From Clitopilus passeckerianus (taxonomy: Eukaryota > Basidiomycota > Agaricomycetes > Agaricales > Entolomataceae), in NCBI GenBank assembly GCA_944990035.1, contig CALYLX010000091.1, positions 1 through 64,000 on the forward strand: DNA of 64,000 bases, read 5' to 3'. The notes under the pieces are model-generated. The model searched no databases and was not told where the DNA came from. It saw nothing but the letters and a program-made list of their open reading frames with translations. This document shows positions 47,995 through 61,165 of the stretch, one piece after another (the stretch's first letter is position 1; every line of letters begins with the position of its first letter). Both the position numbers and the translations under genes were made by a program.

Positions 47995-50321
47995 ATGGTC
48001 ACCACGGAGAAGCTAGAGAAGGATGCTACTCCTCGCGGCAGCCCGGGCTCTTCAATCAACGAGAAGAAAGAAGTAGATGCCAAGGCCTTCTCTATCTCAA
48101 GTGACGACCTCGTTGACGCAGAGCCAGAGCCTTTCAAGTTCACTCAGTGGCTGCTGGGTAGGACCAAGAAAGTCGACTCGGCTGCTACTGCGACCAGGTG
48201 CTCGGTATACGATGACCCCGATCTTGCGGAACATTACTGGCCGAAGGCTGACTATGAGAACATCCACCGTTTCGACCCTAAGGCTCGCTGGACTTACAAA
48301 GAAGAAAGGGTATGTACTTTGTGTTGCTCTGAAGGGCTCCTGTATTGACAGCTTCTAGGCTTTGGTCAGAAAAATCGACTGGAAGGTCATGTTATGGGGT
48401 CAGTGCCTATCCGCTCTGATGTCGCTTTGCTAACGAACTTGTCTGTTCCCATTAGCTGCCATAAGCTTCTCTGCCCTTAACCTTGACCGCAACAACTTGT
48501 CGCAAGCCAACACAGACAATTTTCTCCCCGATCTCGGCTTGACGACTAATGGTGAGCAGTAATACCTACTCTTGCTGATGGTCCAGCCTTCTGATCTCTC
48601 GTTAGACTTCAATCTAGGCAACACTATCTTCCGTGTTTCATTCTTGTGTGCCGAGTTACCCTCTCAGCTAGTGTCTAAAAGGGTCAGCCAACGCAGCACT
48701 AATCTCATTGACACGAAGCTTATGACAGACGTTTTTCAGCTCGGACCTGATCGTTGGATTCCGATACAGATGTGTCTGTGGTCAATTGTGACGCTCGCTC
48801 AATTCTGGCTTTCAGGGCGAAGCTCTTTCCTGGCCTGCCGCGCCCTACTTGGATTCATCCAAGGCGGGTTCATTCCCGACCTTATCCTCTACTTATCATG
48901 TACGTCGGTTTCCATTCTCTCAATCAAGCCTGCGATGTCATTAACACGGCCACGCAATATAGACTTTTACACTAAGAACGAGCTACCTTTCCGTCTCGCG
49001 TTATTCTGGATATCTTCAAACGTCTGCACGATCGTCGGCAGCTTTATTGCATTTGGCGTTCTTCGACTCAGAGGCCACCTCGGTAGAGCTGGGTGGCGAT
49101 GGTTGTTCCTTGTGGAGCACGTCTTTCATCTGTCCTCTTTACTCCGCATCTGACGTTCTCTGCTTATAGGGGCCTCCTAACGTTCACGATTGGTGTGGCC
49201 ACATTCTTCAGAATGCCACCGTCCCCTACCCAAACCAAAAGATGGTATTGCCCCAAAGGGTGGTTCACCGAGCGAGAAGAAGTGATAGCAGTTTCCCGTA
49301 TTTTGCGCGACGACCCCACCAAAGGAGATATGCACAACCGCGAGGGGCTCACGATCAAGAGGCTCTGGACGGCTGTCTGCGATTATGATCTTTGGCCTTT
49401 GTATATCGCGTAAGCATGCATTATCCCTTCATTGCGTGGAGATGCTAACAATGGTTTCAGCGGCCTTATGTTTGGCATCCCTGTTAGCACTCCACAGACG
49501 TACTTGACACTATCCCTTCGCAACATTGGGTAGGTTCCCTGTAACCATAAACACTTGGTTAGGCGCTAATACACTGGCAGGTTCAATACATTCCAGACCA
49601 ATTTGCTTGCAATTCCATCTAACGTCGCCGGAATGATAACCATGTTCCTCATTACGCTCTTATCAGAGACGGTAAATGACCGAACTTGGGTCGCCAGTCT
49701 GGAGAACCTTTGGGCTCTCCCATTCTTGATTTCACTTCTTGCACTGGATAACCCGAGTCCATGGGTCTACTTCGTAAGCCCAACACTCGTACATCAGGGA
49801 CTTGCGCTAATATTCCAATTTGCTCAGGGCATAGCGTCGGGTCTCCTGTCGTACCCATACACGCACCCTATACAAGTTGCATGGTGCTCTCGTAACTCCG
49901 GAGCCGTCGCAAGTCGCACAGTCAATGCTTCATTGTACAACATGTTTGTGCAAGCGTCCGCCGTTGTCGCAGCCCAGATCTACCGCACAGACGACGCCCC
50001 GAAATGTAAGTGATAGCGCTGGATCCAATGGCCCTGCTGGTTTTCTTATCGTTCTCCCCCTAGATCGCCGTGGAAATGCTGTCCTTATAGGCATAACTTT
50101 GTTCAACATTCTCATCATGTATCCTGGCATCAAAGCATACTATGTCTGGAAGAACAAGCAACGAGATAAGAAATGGAATGCCATGACTTCGCAGGTAAAT
50201 CCAATTGATCAACTTAGCTCTTCGCAAGTTCTAACCCTCGTAACAACAGGAAAAGGCCCACTATCTCAGCACTACAAAGGACATTGGAAATAGACGACTG
50301 GACTTCCGCTTCGCTCATTAA
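47995..50321 (+). CDS. DAL5-family MFS transporter (allantoate/pantothenate-type anion:cation symporter)
   Basis: This 12-segment major-facilitator permease has a hydrophilic N terminus of about 110 residues. The first membrane helix WAAISFSALNLDRNNLSQAN carries the DAL5-family LDRxNxxxA signature. Next are GNTIFRVSFLCAELPSQLVSKR|LGPDRWIP, CRALLGFIQGGFIPDLILYLSYFY, GWRWLFLVEGLLTF, then the second half AGLMFGIPVSTPQTYL, TNLLAIPSNVAGMITMFLI and CSRNSGAVASRTVNASLYNM. Eight or so introns splice in frame. The TAA is at 50319-50321. Substrates of this family include allantoate, nicotinate, pantothenate and other organic anions; the specific one is unknown. The adjacent D-amino-acid oxidase hints at nitrogen scavenging, but that is only proximity. 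Confidence 0.9.
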
Positions 50322-50696
50322 ATACGGCGTTCACAAGGGTTTCCCGTGTAGATTAAGGAGTTTTATTATCCTGTGTACCATCCATTCTAAGCTAAATACA
50401 AATTCAGAAATTCAACCTCATTGCTAATCTTTCTCGAGTCATTCTGATTGCTCCCTTGCAAGGCGCTCCCAATAAGCGCCAAGATTTGGGCACCAGTACA
50501 GCCCCGAATCAAACAAAGACAAAGCCACAACGGGCCGAGACGCCTGAAAGTTAACTCGCGATTATCTTGTTCAGGCGCCTCAGGACCATAACCGCCTCCG
50601 ACGGCAATCCGGAAGTAGAAACTGTCATATGTTCACCTCCAAGTGCAAGGATCATCAGGGGTAGCCGTCAAGGTTGCTACTCTACCTCGAACTACC
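50322..50696. other. intergenic region upstream of DAO
   Basis: About 375 bp between the transporter stop and the DAO start. It presumably holds the DAO promoter; no specific motif identified. Confidence 0.4.
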
Positions 50697-52116
50697 ATGT
50701 CAGATAATAAGAAGCAGGTTGTCGTCCTCGGTGCTGGTGAGTCTGGAAGTGTAGTGGCCAAACGGAACGAGCTGATCTTTCCAAGGCGTCGTTGGTCTTA
50801 CGACCGCTTTGAAGATCCAGGAGGCTGGAGGATATGAAGTTACCATCGTCGCCGAGGTCATTCCATCCGATCCGAAGACAATTAGATACACCAGTCCATG
50901 GGCAGTGAGTGCAAGAGCTGGTCAAGCAAGAATCGGCCTTAGTGTTTATTGACAGGGTGCACATCACGTTCTCAATTGGACTGAGGACGATAGACAGCAG
51001 CGTGGGTGCATTCGTGATCAATACCAGACTTCTGCTGAACCATTGTCTCCAGAAATGGACATGGATACCTTCAAGATTATGTGGGAGATGTCCGAGCCTG
51101 GCTCTGATACGGAACATCTCTTCCTTCGCCTAGATCAGACGGAATACTTCAAAGCGAAAGAGTTCGTTCCACCACTGGAATGCATGCCCGATGTTGGTCG
51201 ACTTGCCCCATCCACAGACATCGCCTGCTCACTATGCTCCGTAGTTCAAAATCATTGAGGCTGATCAGCTCCCACCCGGCGTCGTTTATGGCCTAAACTT
51301 CAAGACAGTCACAATTGATACACCTGTATACCTTCAATACCTTGCCGACCGTTTCACTAACAGCGGTGGCAAGATTGTCAAAGCCTCCGTCCAACACATC
51401 CAGCAGATAGTTGAGGGTGGTGCCAACATCTTCTCGAAAGACGGAGCGGCAGCCCCTCCCGATGCCGCTGTGGTTTGTACTGGTCTGGGAACGCGTTTCC
51501 TCGGAGGTGTAGAAGACAAGACAATGTTCCCTATCCGAGGGCAAACCGTCATTATTCGTGCACCTTGGGTGAGGTTCGGAAGAACCCTTGGCGAGCCGGA
51601 TGGTACTTGGACATATGTCATCCCTAGGAGGAGTGGAGACGTGATTTTAGGCGGCAGTAAAGGTGTCAACGACTGGTATGCTGCTCACAGTTCAGTGTCA
51701 GGATTCTCCTAACATCGTTTTCCATCTCAGGTTTCCTCGTCCTCGCCCCGAAACGACACAAGATATTCTAGAACGCAACCTTGCGATGTGCCCAGAACTT
51801 GCTCCTCCAGAGATTCGGGAGAAGCGAACTCCTACGGTCGATGATCTTCTCCCCCTCATAGTCGAAGAAGGCTGTGGGCTTCGACCAGCCAGGAAAGATG
51901 GTATTCGACTCGAGATCGAATGGCTTCAAGCAGGCCAGAGCGGTAAGAAAGTTGCCATCCTTCATAGTTATGGGTAAGTGCCGAAATATCTCGCAGCCAG
52001 TACTTCCGGGCTGAATCTGTATCTTCCTTAGACATGGTGGCTATGGATATCAATCGTCTTGGGGTTCAGCGGAGATTGCACTCACTCTGCTACAGGATGC
52101 ACTGAAATCGGCATGA
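50697..52116 (+). CDS. DAO1: D-amino-acid oxidase
   Basis: This FAD enzyme oxidatively deaminates D-amino acids. It starts MSDNKKQVVVLGAG and splices to GVVGLTTALKIQEAGG, giving the GxGxxG FAD site. Other marks are IRYTSPWA|GAHH, DTFKIMWEMSEPG, PPGVVYGLNFKTVTIDTPVYLQYL, PIRGQTVIIRAPW, the active-site TWTYVIPRRSGDVILGG block, GLRPARKDGIRLE and GHGGYGYQSSWGSAEIA. Introns of about 50-60 bp split most of these blocks and keep frame. The C terminus ..LLQDALKSA lacks a canonical peroxisomal SKL/AKL signal, unlike many fungal DAOs. Location may therefore be cytosolic, or the signal may be non-canonical. Confidence 0.92.
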
Positions 52117-52209
52117 ATTCCACAAATACCGCATTAAATGTTGTATCAAGATGTCATTAAGCAATTATATATTCGAGTGGAGTTTATTGTAATAGGGTGG
52201 CGGTCTTGT

Positions 52210-53600
52210 TTATTCGCAAAGCCAGTCGTGTTTCAGCAGTTGTGCGGCAGTAGGTCGATCTTGCGGACGCAACTGAATTATGCTGTCAAGGAAATCCGCC
52301 AGCAAAGGCAGCGACGTTTCGTGCGCGAGAGAAGGCCTATACCGGCCTAGGACCGTTAACATTGGTTCTCCTCCCGGAACAAGGTTCGGATTCTTCAGTT
52401 TTCCTGAGAGAAAGAGGATTGGCTCATTGTCCATTTCCTATCCTCTGCTTTCACTTACCAGTCTTCATGTCAAACAACTTTTCGCTGTCCTTCCCACTCT
52501 CAAGCAAGTCCAGCGGGAAATGGTCCTTCTGAGCGAAGCACATCGTTTGCGTCGGGATGTCTTCCACTGGTGTCCAACGGTCGGTCTTTTCCAGTAAAAA
52601 CATCGGGCCTCTGATGATTAGTTCGAAGGCCTGGAGAATGACGACGCGATATCAACGTCCACTACCAAGTCGAATCTTTGAGCGCTTACGATGACGCCTA
52701 TATTCCAGATGTCTACTGCCCAAGTAAATGGGCCGCGAAGGAATACTTCAGGAGCTCGAAGGCCAAAAGGCTGAATGAGGCCATTGAAAGGCTGATCCAC
52801 CCACATTGCTGGACCGCAACAATGAGCTCGAACATACACAAGGAAAAGCCGTGCTCGGAGACATACCTGACCCAAGGTCGCTCAACACCACAGAAGAAGG
52901 GCCAATTTGAAGACCTGACAGGTCAAAAGGAGACCCGTCGACTGGCAGTCCTTTGACGTTTTCTGGCCTTAGAAGGATGTTATCGTTCTTGATATCTGGA
53001 GTTTTTGCTCGTGAATATAGACGGCTTGACAACAGTGAAGATTTACCTGTATGAACGATGCCGCATTCGCTATGTAAGAAATCTACTGCACACAAGAGTT
53101 GCCGTATGATTTCTCTGCAGGCAGGCATAGGCCACATTTGGCGCTCTGGTAAAGGTGGCGAAAGCTTTTCAAGATTTTGCAGAGATGGTCCCAGCACATC
53201 GAGAACTGCACAGGCGTGAGCACCATGCCCACTCATAACCGTTTTATGATCGTGAAACTGCATAACATTCGGATGCGAGCCTGGTTGAGCAACCCTTTCC
53301 AGAAATTGGATCTCGCGCTGGGCATGTTTTCCAATCAGGGTAGCCTCAGAAGCAATGATTTTCACTACACATTAGCGACCGGTCTGCATATCTTCAGAAA
53401 GCCATACAGTTGACCGAGTTCCATATTCAGCCCCAAGTCGCGTTTGAAGGGAGTACCGCTCTGCAAGCAAGTCCCCGTTGTTCGCAGGATAATTCGATTC
53501 GGAGACGTAGCCCCTGAAGCTGCTCTGACCGAGCCTGGTAGCCTTGAGATTGATAGCTTCTGTTTCGAAGGGAAGAGTGACTTGCGAAAGCCTGAGAACA
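52210..53600 (-). CDS. SRPK-like protein kinase, possibly interrupted by a nonsense codon
   Basis: This CMGC kinase is of the SRPK-related group that is expanded in basidiomycetes. N-lobe: SNYPANNGDLLAERYSLQTRL, a Gly-loop-like GAEYGTRSTVWLSED, then VVKIIASEAT with the ATP Lys, followed by REIQFLERVAQ. Catalytic loop: HSECGIVHT|DIKNDNILL. The Mg motif is SDLGSA (DLG, as in SRPKs). C-lobe: FGLRAPEVFLRGPFTWAVDIW and LRPQDRPTAAQLLKHDWL. An in-frame TAA (53372-53374) sits between MQTGR and CVVKII, with no convincing intron around it. A single C-to-T change from CAA would explain it. The 5' exon is not resolved; the frame enters through an acceptor just before 53601. It could be a pseudogene or carry a sequence error. 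Confidence 0.75.
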
Positions 53601-54119
53601 TCTGATACTACTTAGTCGGCGCAAACAGGGAACCACATGCTCTCAAATGATTGTCTTATAACCCAAATGGTTTGTGGGCGCAAAGGCAGGGCTATCTCGT
53701 TTCGAGGACAACATTCTGTTCTGAAAGCCAATCCTACCGGGGCCTAGTGCACAATGACGCAGTAATGACACCCCGTATTTCTGAACAACTCCGCGTTAGG
53801 TAATTACGTATCCTTCATGAGGGGCACGGCTGCATCCTACGGTCACCAACTTCCACGCTGAAGAGTGGGTACTATTGACTCCGGGCATCCAAAATACAGT
53901 TCCTGAGAGTGTTTATGATATTTCTCAAGGGCAGCCAAGGCAGTGTCATGATGGGAGCGAGCGCCAGGCCGCGCTGGTGGTCCATGCGTAGTCTTGGTTG
54001 ACACGAGCGGACTTTCAATGCAAACAGGCCAGGTTCCAACAAAGAGTGTTGTTCATTCCCTGTAAATCCCGTTCCTCCCTCCCTTATTCCGCCTCCTCCT
54101 TCCTTGAACCCGCTTTACC
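53601..54119. other. divergent intergenic region
   Basis: About 520 bp between the kinase (minus) and the PARP-finger gene (plus). It may contain the first exon of the kinase, which I could not define. Confidence 0.35.
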
Positions 54120-55703
54120 ATGTCCGATAAACCCACTGGATATCGCGTAGAATATTCCGCCAACAACAGAGCCAAGTGCAAAGGTATGTAAATCAGTTAC
54201 TGGGTGTTTGTTGACGGCAGTTCGAATAATTGTGGTCACGCACCCTTCCTTGATCTCGTCGGGGTTGAACCACTCACTGACGCACTGCATGCATAGGTCC
54301 CAAACCATGCCAAGGTTAGCTCAGCGCTACTAGCCACTCAAAATCGCGCTCACAGACGCGTAACTATGGTTCAGGAACTACTCTGACTAAAGGCACCCTT
54401 CGTTTCGGAAGTCTGGTCGACTTCCAAGGCCACACAAGCTTGTGCGTCAATCTCTACGCGTCTTCTCCTTCGTTGTGTATCCTAAACCTCTGCCACAAGT
54501 GCATGGCGCCACTGGGGCTGCGTCACTAAGAAAATCATCGAGAATGCGAAGAAGTCTCTTGAATCCGCTAACGAACTCGACGGTTACGATGAACTGAATG
54601 ACGAGGATAAGGCGAAGCTCGATACAGCATGGGAGGCTGGTGAGGTTGCTGATGAGGATATCCCTGAAACTGCTAGGAAGCCAGAGGCGGAGGGCGATGA
54701 GGAGGAAAAGCCTAAGAAGAAGGCCACCAAGAAAGCTCCTGCTAAGAAGGGCGAGGATGCTGACGGTGAAGAGGCTGAAGAGAAGCCTAAGAAGTCGAGG
54801 GCGAAGAAGGCTAAGGTATAATAGCCTCATTGCCTAGTCTCTTTGAGATGATAGCTGACTTCATATACAGAAGGATGAAGAGGAGGCTGCTGAAGACGGC
54901 GAGGATGCTGAAGAAAAGCCTAAGAAGGCACCCAGGAAGGCCCGCGCAAAGGTTCTACCATTCCGCTTCCAATGGAACCCATTGCTGATACCTCCTGATT
55001 TCACAGAAAGCCGAGGTAGAGGCTGAAGATGATGATGATGAGGCTCCTGCACCTAAGAAGCGTGCCGCTCCTAAGAAGGCTGCTGCAGAGCCCAAGGCGA
55101 AAGTAGCTCCCAAGAAACGCGCAACAAAGAAGAAGGTTTGACCTGTCTTTTTCAACAAGGGTATTCGCGAACTGACTTCAACCTGTCATTCAGCCTGCAG
55201 AAGATGAAGGCTCTGGTGAAGACTTCAGCGCAGAGCTAGATGCAGTTCCTGCACAGGCCGACGATGACGAGGAAGACGTCGAGGAAGAGAAACCCAAGAA
55301 GAAGGCACCTGCTTCCAAGAAAGCAGCTGCTAAAAAGGACACCGCTGAAGAGAAGGCGCCAGCGAAGAAGCCCAGGTCAACGAAGAAGGTTGCTCCCAAG
55401 AAGGTACGAACACCCCTGACGACCTTGACCCATGTGCTTATTGCGATTACACACCAGGATGCTGATGGCGACGAGGAGATGGCTCCCGTGGAGGAGAAGG
55501 AGGAGGAAGAGAAGGAAGAGACTGGCAAGAAGCGCAAGGTAATATCAGCATCCATTGATCATTCGTTAAGGCAGCTACTGAGGTACTTTCCCACTCGACA
55601 GAAGCCCTCAAGTTCTGCTGCCACCAAGCCGGCCTCCAAGAAGGCTAAGCCCGCTTCCAGAGCCAAGAAGAGCAAGGAAACTGTTGAAGAGGATGAAGAG
55701 TGA
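54120..55703 (+). CDS. PARP-type zinc-finger protein with Lys/Glu/Ala-rich tail
   Basis: The ATG at 54120 starts MSDKPTGYRVEYSANNRAKCKG. An 18-nt exon (54297-54314) adds GPKPCQ and the next exon GTTLTKGTLRFGSLVDFQGH. A further intron leads to FAWRHWGCVTKKIIENAKKS. Together these give a complete PARP-type zinc finger (Cys, Cys, His, Cys), a DNA-break- or DNA-binding module. The remaining about 280 residues are low complexity: EEKPKKKATKKAPAKK-type repeats of Lys/Ala alternating with Asp/Glu blocks. They resemble linker-histone or chromatin-protein tails and span six further exons. No catalytic PARP domain is present. Role: nuclear, DNA- or chromatin-associated (inference from the finger and tail). 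Confidence 0.82.
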
Positions 55704-55940
55704 TCTACTTGCTCTTCCTTTACTTACCGAGGATACCATCCTTGCCTGTTCATAGTTATTTCTTTCATATTCGCTGCCGTACGCTTTCCTACCGCATGTA
55801 TTTATTGCCCAAAAATCTCTAAAATCGTGCCAGTCGCGACTCCGTTCACGATCATAATCTTCGCCTGATTGTCGAGATAAGATCGCGAAAATCTTCGTCT
55901 TGTGTCAGAATTACCAAATAAGGGTCGCACATGTATTTTT

Positions 55941-55972
55941 TGACTCAACTTTTGACTCGAAAAATCGAGTCA
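55941..55972. promoter_or_regulatory. cluster of Gcn4/CPC1-type TGACTC motifs at the LysRS start
   Basis: Three TGACTC cores lie in 32 bp: TGACTCA at 55941-55947, TGACTC at 55953-55958, and an inverted copy (GAGTCA) at 55967-55972. The last two form an inverted repeat. They lie 15-46 bp before the first LysRS ATG. TGACTCA is the binding site of the general amino-acid-control bZIP factor, which regulates many tRNA synthetase genes in fungi. Confidence 0.55.
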
Positions 55973-55986
55973 GAAATTTTGATTGC

Positions 55987-58309
<2,323 letters not shown>

Positions 58310-59390
58310 AATACTTGTAGACGTGGTGGAACGGGAACTTGTAATCAATCGGATGACTCAAAATGCTAGATTAAGCCTTGATATTCTCTCCAAGGATCGA
58401 GCACCCTATGCACCCTAGCCTGAACTGCCCTGAACATCTCTCCACTGTATAGCGAGCTGGTCCCCGTAGATGATATTTTGCGTCTGCGCTGAGGTGCCTT
58501 GCAGACATGGACACCGTACAACCATCAAATGTCCGAATGGTCTCTACGAAGCTGACCTGGTACTTCTTCGCCCGGACAATGGCTTGACGTGCTCAGAATT
58601 GTTTGGACTAATGACTATCGTAAAAGGTTCAATATGTCGGGTGAATGGTGGGGGGAGAAGTTGGCATGGTGTGGGCGTGCCGTTGTTGGTGTCGATGGAA
58701 ATATACAAGCTTATTCAAAGTTTATTGAAAACTTGGACAGAGGGCACGAATGAACAATTTGAATAAGTTCTAAGAAAAGTATCGTATACATACTCCCAAT
58801 TTTAACCTCGCTTAGCATCTAACAAAGCAGTCTAAATCAAAGAGAATGAAAGAACATCCCGGCTTGTAACCGTCTGAAACCTCCGCGTCAATGACTCCAC
58901 TCAATCCTTCATCACGACTTCCACTTCGTTTCAGGGACTTTATTTCACGTAGCCACCGTGGGTCAGATCTTCAAGCTTCAGAGCACATCCTTGAGGTCAA
59001 TAATAAAAGCAAGGAAGCCATACGTTCCGAGGAATTTGACCCGGCTTCCACAGGCCAATACCTCCACTGCTTAACAATCTCCCCATAACTCTCCAATCTA
59101 GCTTCGTCCCCTATTACTTGTCCCGCTGAGTTCCCTACCTCAACTTCACGGGAGGTAGGCACACCTGAGGCTGCGGCCTCAAACGTAGAAGTTGTAAGCA
59201 GGAGACTCGAGAAATACGTACCCTTTTGCAAGATCTTTCCACCACACAACACCACCTCAGGGTGGCCATAGTACACTGGTAGCTCGAAGGTTGCGCTTTA
59301 GAGTTAAGAAACGCTGCCATGTTGCATCTACGTCGAGGGTGGAGAGGAGAAAGCCCAGTTAATTTGGACGCTCCGGTTGGGTATGTGTGT
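58310..59390. other. intergenic region with unassigned frames
   Basis: About 1.1 kb. On the minus strand around 58971-59276 a frame begins YYGHPEVVLCGGKILQKG and continues over 100 residues with a possible GTACGT donor. It reads like a real protein fragment, but I cannot name it or find its other exons. Otherwise nothing is supported. Confidence 0.3.
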
Positions 59391-59555
59391 TTATTGCCGT
59401 TTCCAAAATAGATGGCGCGGCCAACAATCGACAACAAAAATGTCGAAAGGGGGCTGAATTTTAGAACACGAATATCTGAACAATTTCTCAGTCAATCTAC
59501 TTGAAAATTGGTGCATTAAGCTTGTATAAAGTGTCTGCAGCGCGCCCCATAGTTA
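59391..59555 (+). repeat. left inverted arm (165 bp)
   Basis: This arm starts TTATTGCCGTTTCC and ends CCCCATAGTTA. Its reverse complement recurs at 60778-60942 with two differences in 165 bases, both near the inner end. Confidence 0.9.
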
Positions 59556-60777
59556 CAATTAGGATTAAGATGATATTTCTCTACGCTGTCACATAGCACC
59601 CCTTCAACACAAGAAACATAAATAACTCGTGAACCCATGGTCCAAAACCCTTCAGCTGCAGGCATGCTACTCAGAAATATGTTTAAAATAGAGCCACATG
59701 CCCTCTGAGCTGGCTATTCGAGGTAGTAAAAACGAATTGAGACATCCTAGTTTTGGGAGAGAGGAAGACTTCCAAATTCGATCACCCAAATTCGATCACC
59801 CCCACTCCGCCACAATGGATACGGTTGCACATCTATCGAGTTTAAAGCTCGCTTTACAGCAGTCCAACGAACCGTCAAAATCCGGATTTACCCGATGAAC
59901 TCTCTCTACACCGGCCTCGGTGCCGTGTTGAGAATCCTTGCTTGTCTAGTTGCTCCCAGGCAGTAGACGAGTGTCATTACAGAGTTTCCTGCTCTGTCTT
60001 TTTCTTTACCTTTCCTTTTTCGGTATCTTACTAAACATAGCCTGGAGACAAAGAGAGTATCCCGAGACAATATTTCTCAGTTTTACTCTCTCACTCTCCA
60101 GGTCAGTATACTTCGTGAAATAAGTTATATTCCTTGTATTTACTCTCTCACTCTCTAGTACATATAAATTTTCGCTACCCACCCACCCTTTTGTACCCTT
60201 TTCTTAGCCACCCGGAGCGCCCAAAAAATATATTCTCCGGCCGGTGTTTTGGGTTGCCAGGCCTTCGTGTCGGTGATCTGAACACTTGGCCTCTCCTAAA
60301 CGTTCATTTGCGGCCAAGGATTTAGGTTCATTGGACAAGACTCAACCATTCAGCTATTAGCATGTACAAATTGATCTACCATGTGCTAAACGTCTTTCCT
60401 CACGCTGGTGAAGAAGTGCCAGCGCATCATCACTCACCACCTGCTACCAAGCTTCTAACTCTCCGCTACCCTTTATTTGAGCTCAGAGGACAGCTGAAAC
60501 CAATTTCCAACGTCTCATAGCCAAAGACAGATATTGTACTTGGTGCAGATTCGAAGTTCACATCCTTGGGGTGATGGGTCTAATACACCAGAAAAATATA
60601 TCTTTGAATTATCTCAGAGCAGCCGGATATAGATGGGGCTCGCTCGAGAGCCTATCTAGGGACAATTCATCTCACTGTCTGAAGATTGTCGGATCATTGT
60701 TTCACGAGTAATTGGTGTTCCAGTGGTCAGAGGGTGGGCGGGAGCAGCGAGACCAAGTATTTGGTTATCAAGTGTTC

Positions 60778-60942
60778 TAACTACGGGGCACGCTGCAGAC
60801 ACTTTATACAAGCTTAATGCACCAATTTTCAAGTAGATTGACTGAGAAATTGTTCAGATATTCGTGTTCTAAAATTCAGCCCCCTTTCGACATTTTTGTT
60901 GTCGATTGTTGGCCGCGCCATCTATTTTGGAAACGGCAATAA
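60778..60942 (-). repeat. right inverted arm (165 bp)
   Basis: Reverse-complement partner of the left arm; the two differ at two inner positions. It lies 224 bp upstream of the NACHT gene start codon. Confidence 0.9.
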
Positions 60943-61165
60943 TTCATTCAGTCTTACCATCAATGTTCAACGTTCAACGTTCAAATTCTGGTTGATCAGC
61001 TGAAGTCGCCTTATGTCTCTCCACTGTCTGGCGTCTAATCAACACGTGGTCCTTTGACAGCGTCAATTATCATCAGGCCTGTCGATGGGTTGACCTAGCA
61101 CCATCGAACTTCAAGTTGACTGACCCCAAAACCATTGACTCCCTGCTTTCACGCCATCTCCAACG

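Larger units (their letters stand above)
59391..60942. mobile_element. 1.55-kb element with long near-identical inverted ends, non-coding
   Basis: Two 165-bp arms in opposite orientation flank about 1.2 kb that holds no transposase-like frame. The interior has a 14-bp tandem duplication (CAAATTCGATCACC) from 59773 and two CTCTCTCACTCTC tracts near 60085 and 60145. The high arm identity implies a recent event. It could be a non-autonomous TIR transposon or the product of a local inverted duplication. I see no clear target-site duplication at the outer edges, which weakens the transposon reading. Confidence 0.6.

Noticed and set aside
54084..54308. Minus-strand 74-codon frame with a hydrophobic stretch
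   Set aside because: It lies antisense over exons 1 and 2 of the PARP-finger gene, whose splice chain on the plus strand is well supported.
60960..60985. GTTCAAC short tandem repeat before the NACHT gene
   Set aside because: Only about 2.5 copies of a 7-bp unit; trivial by itself.
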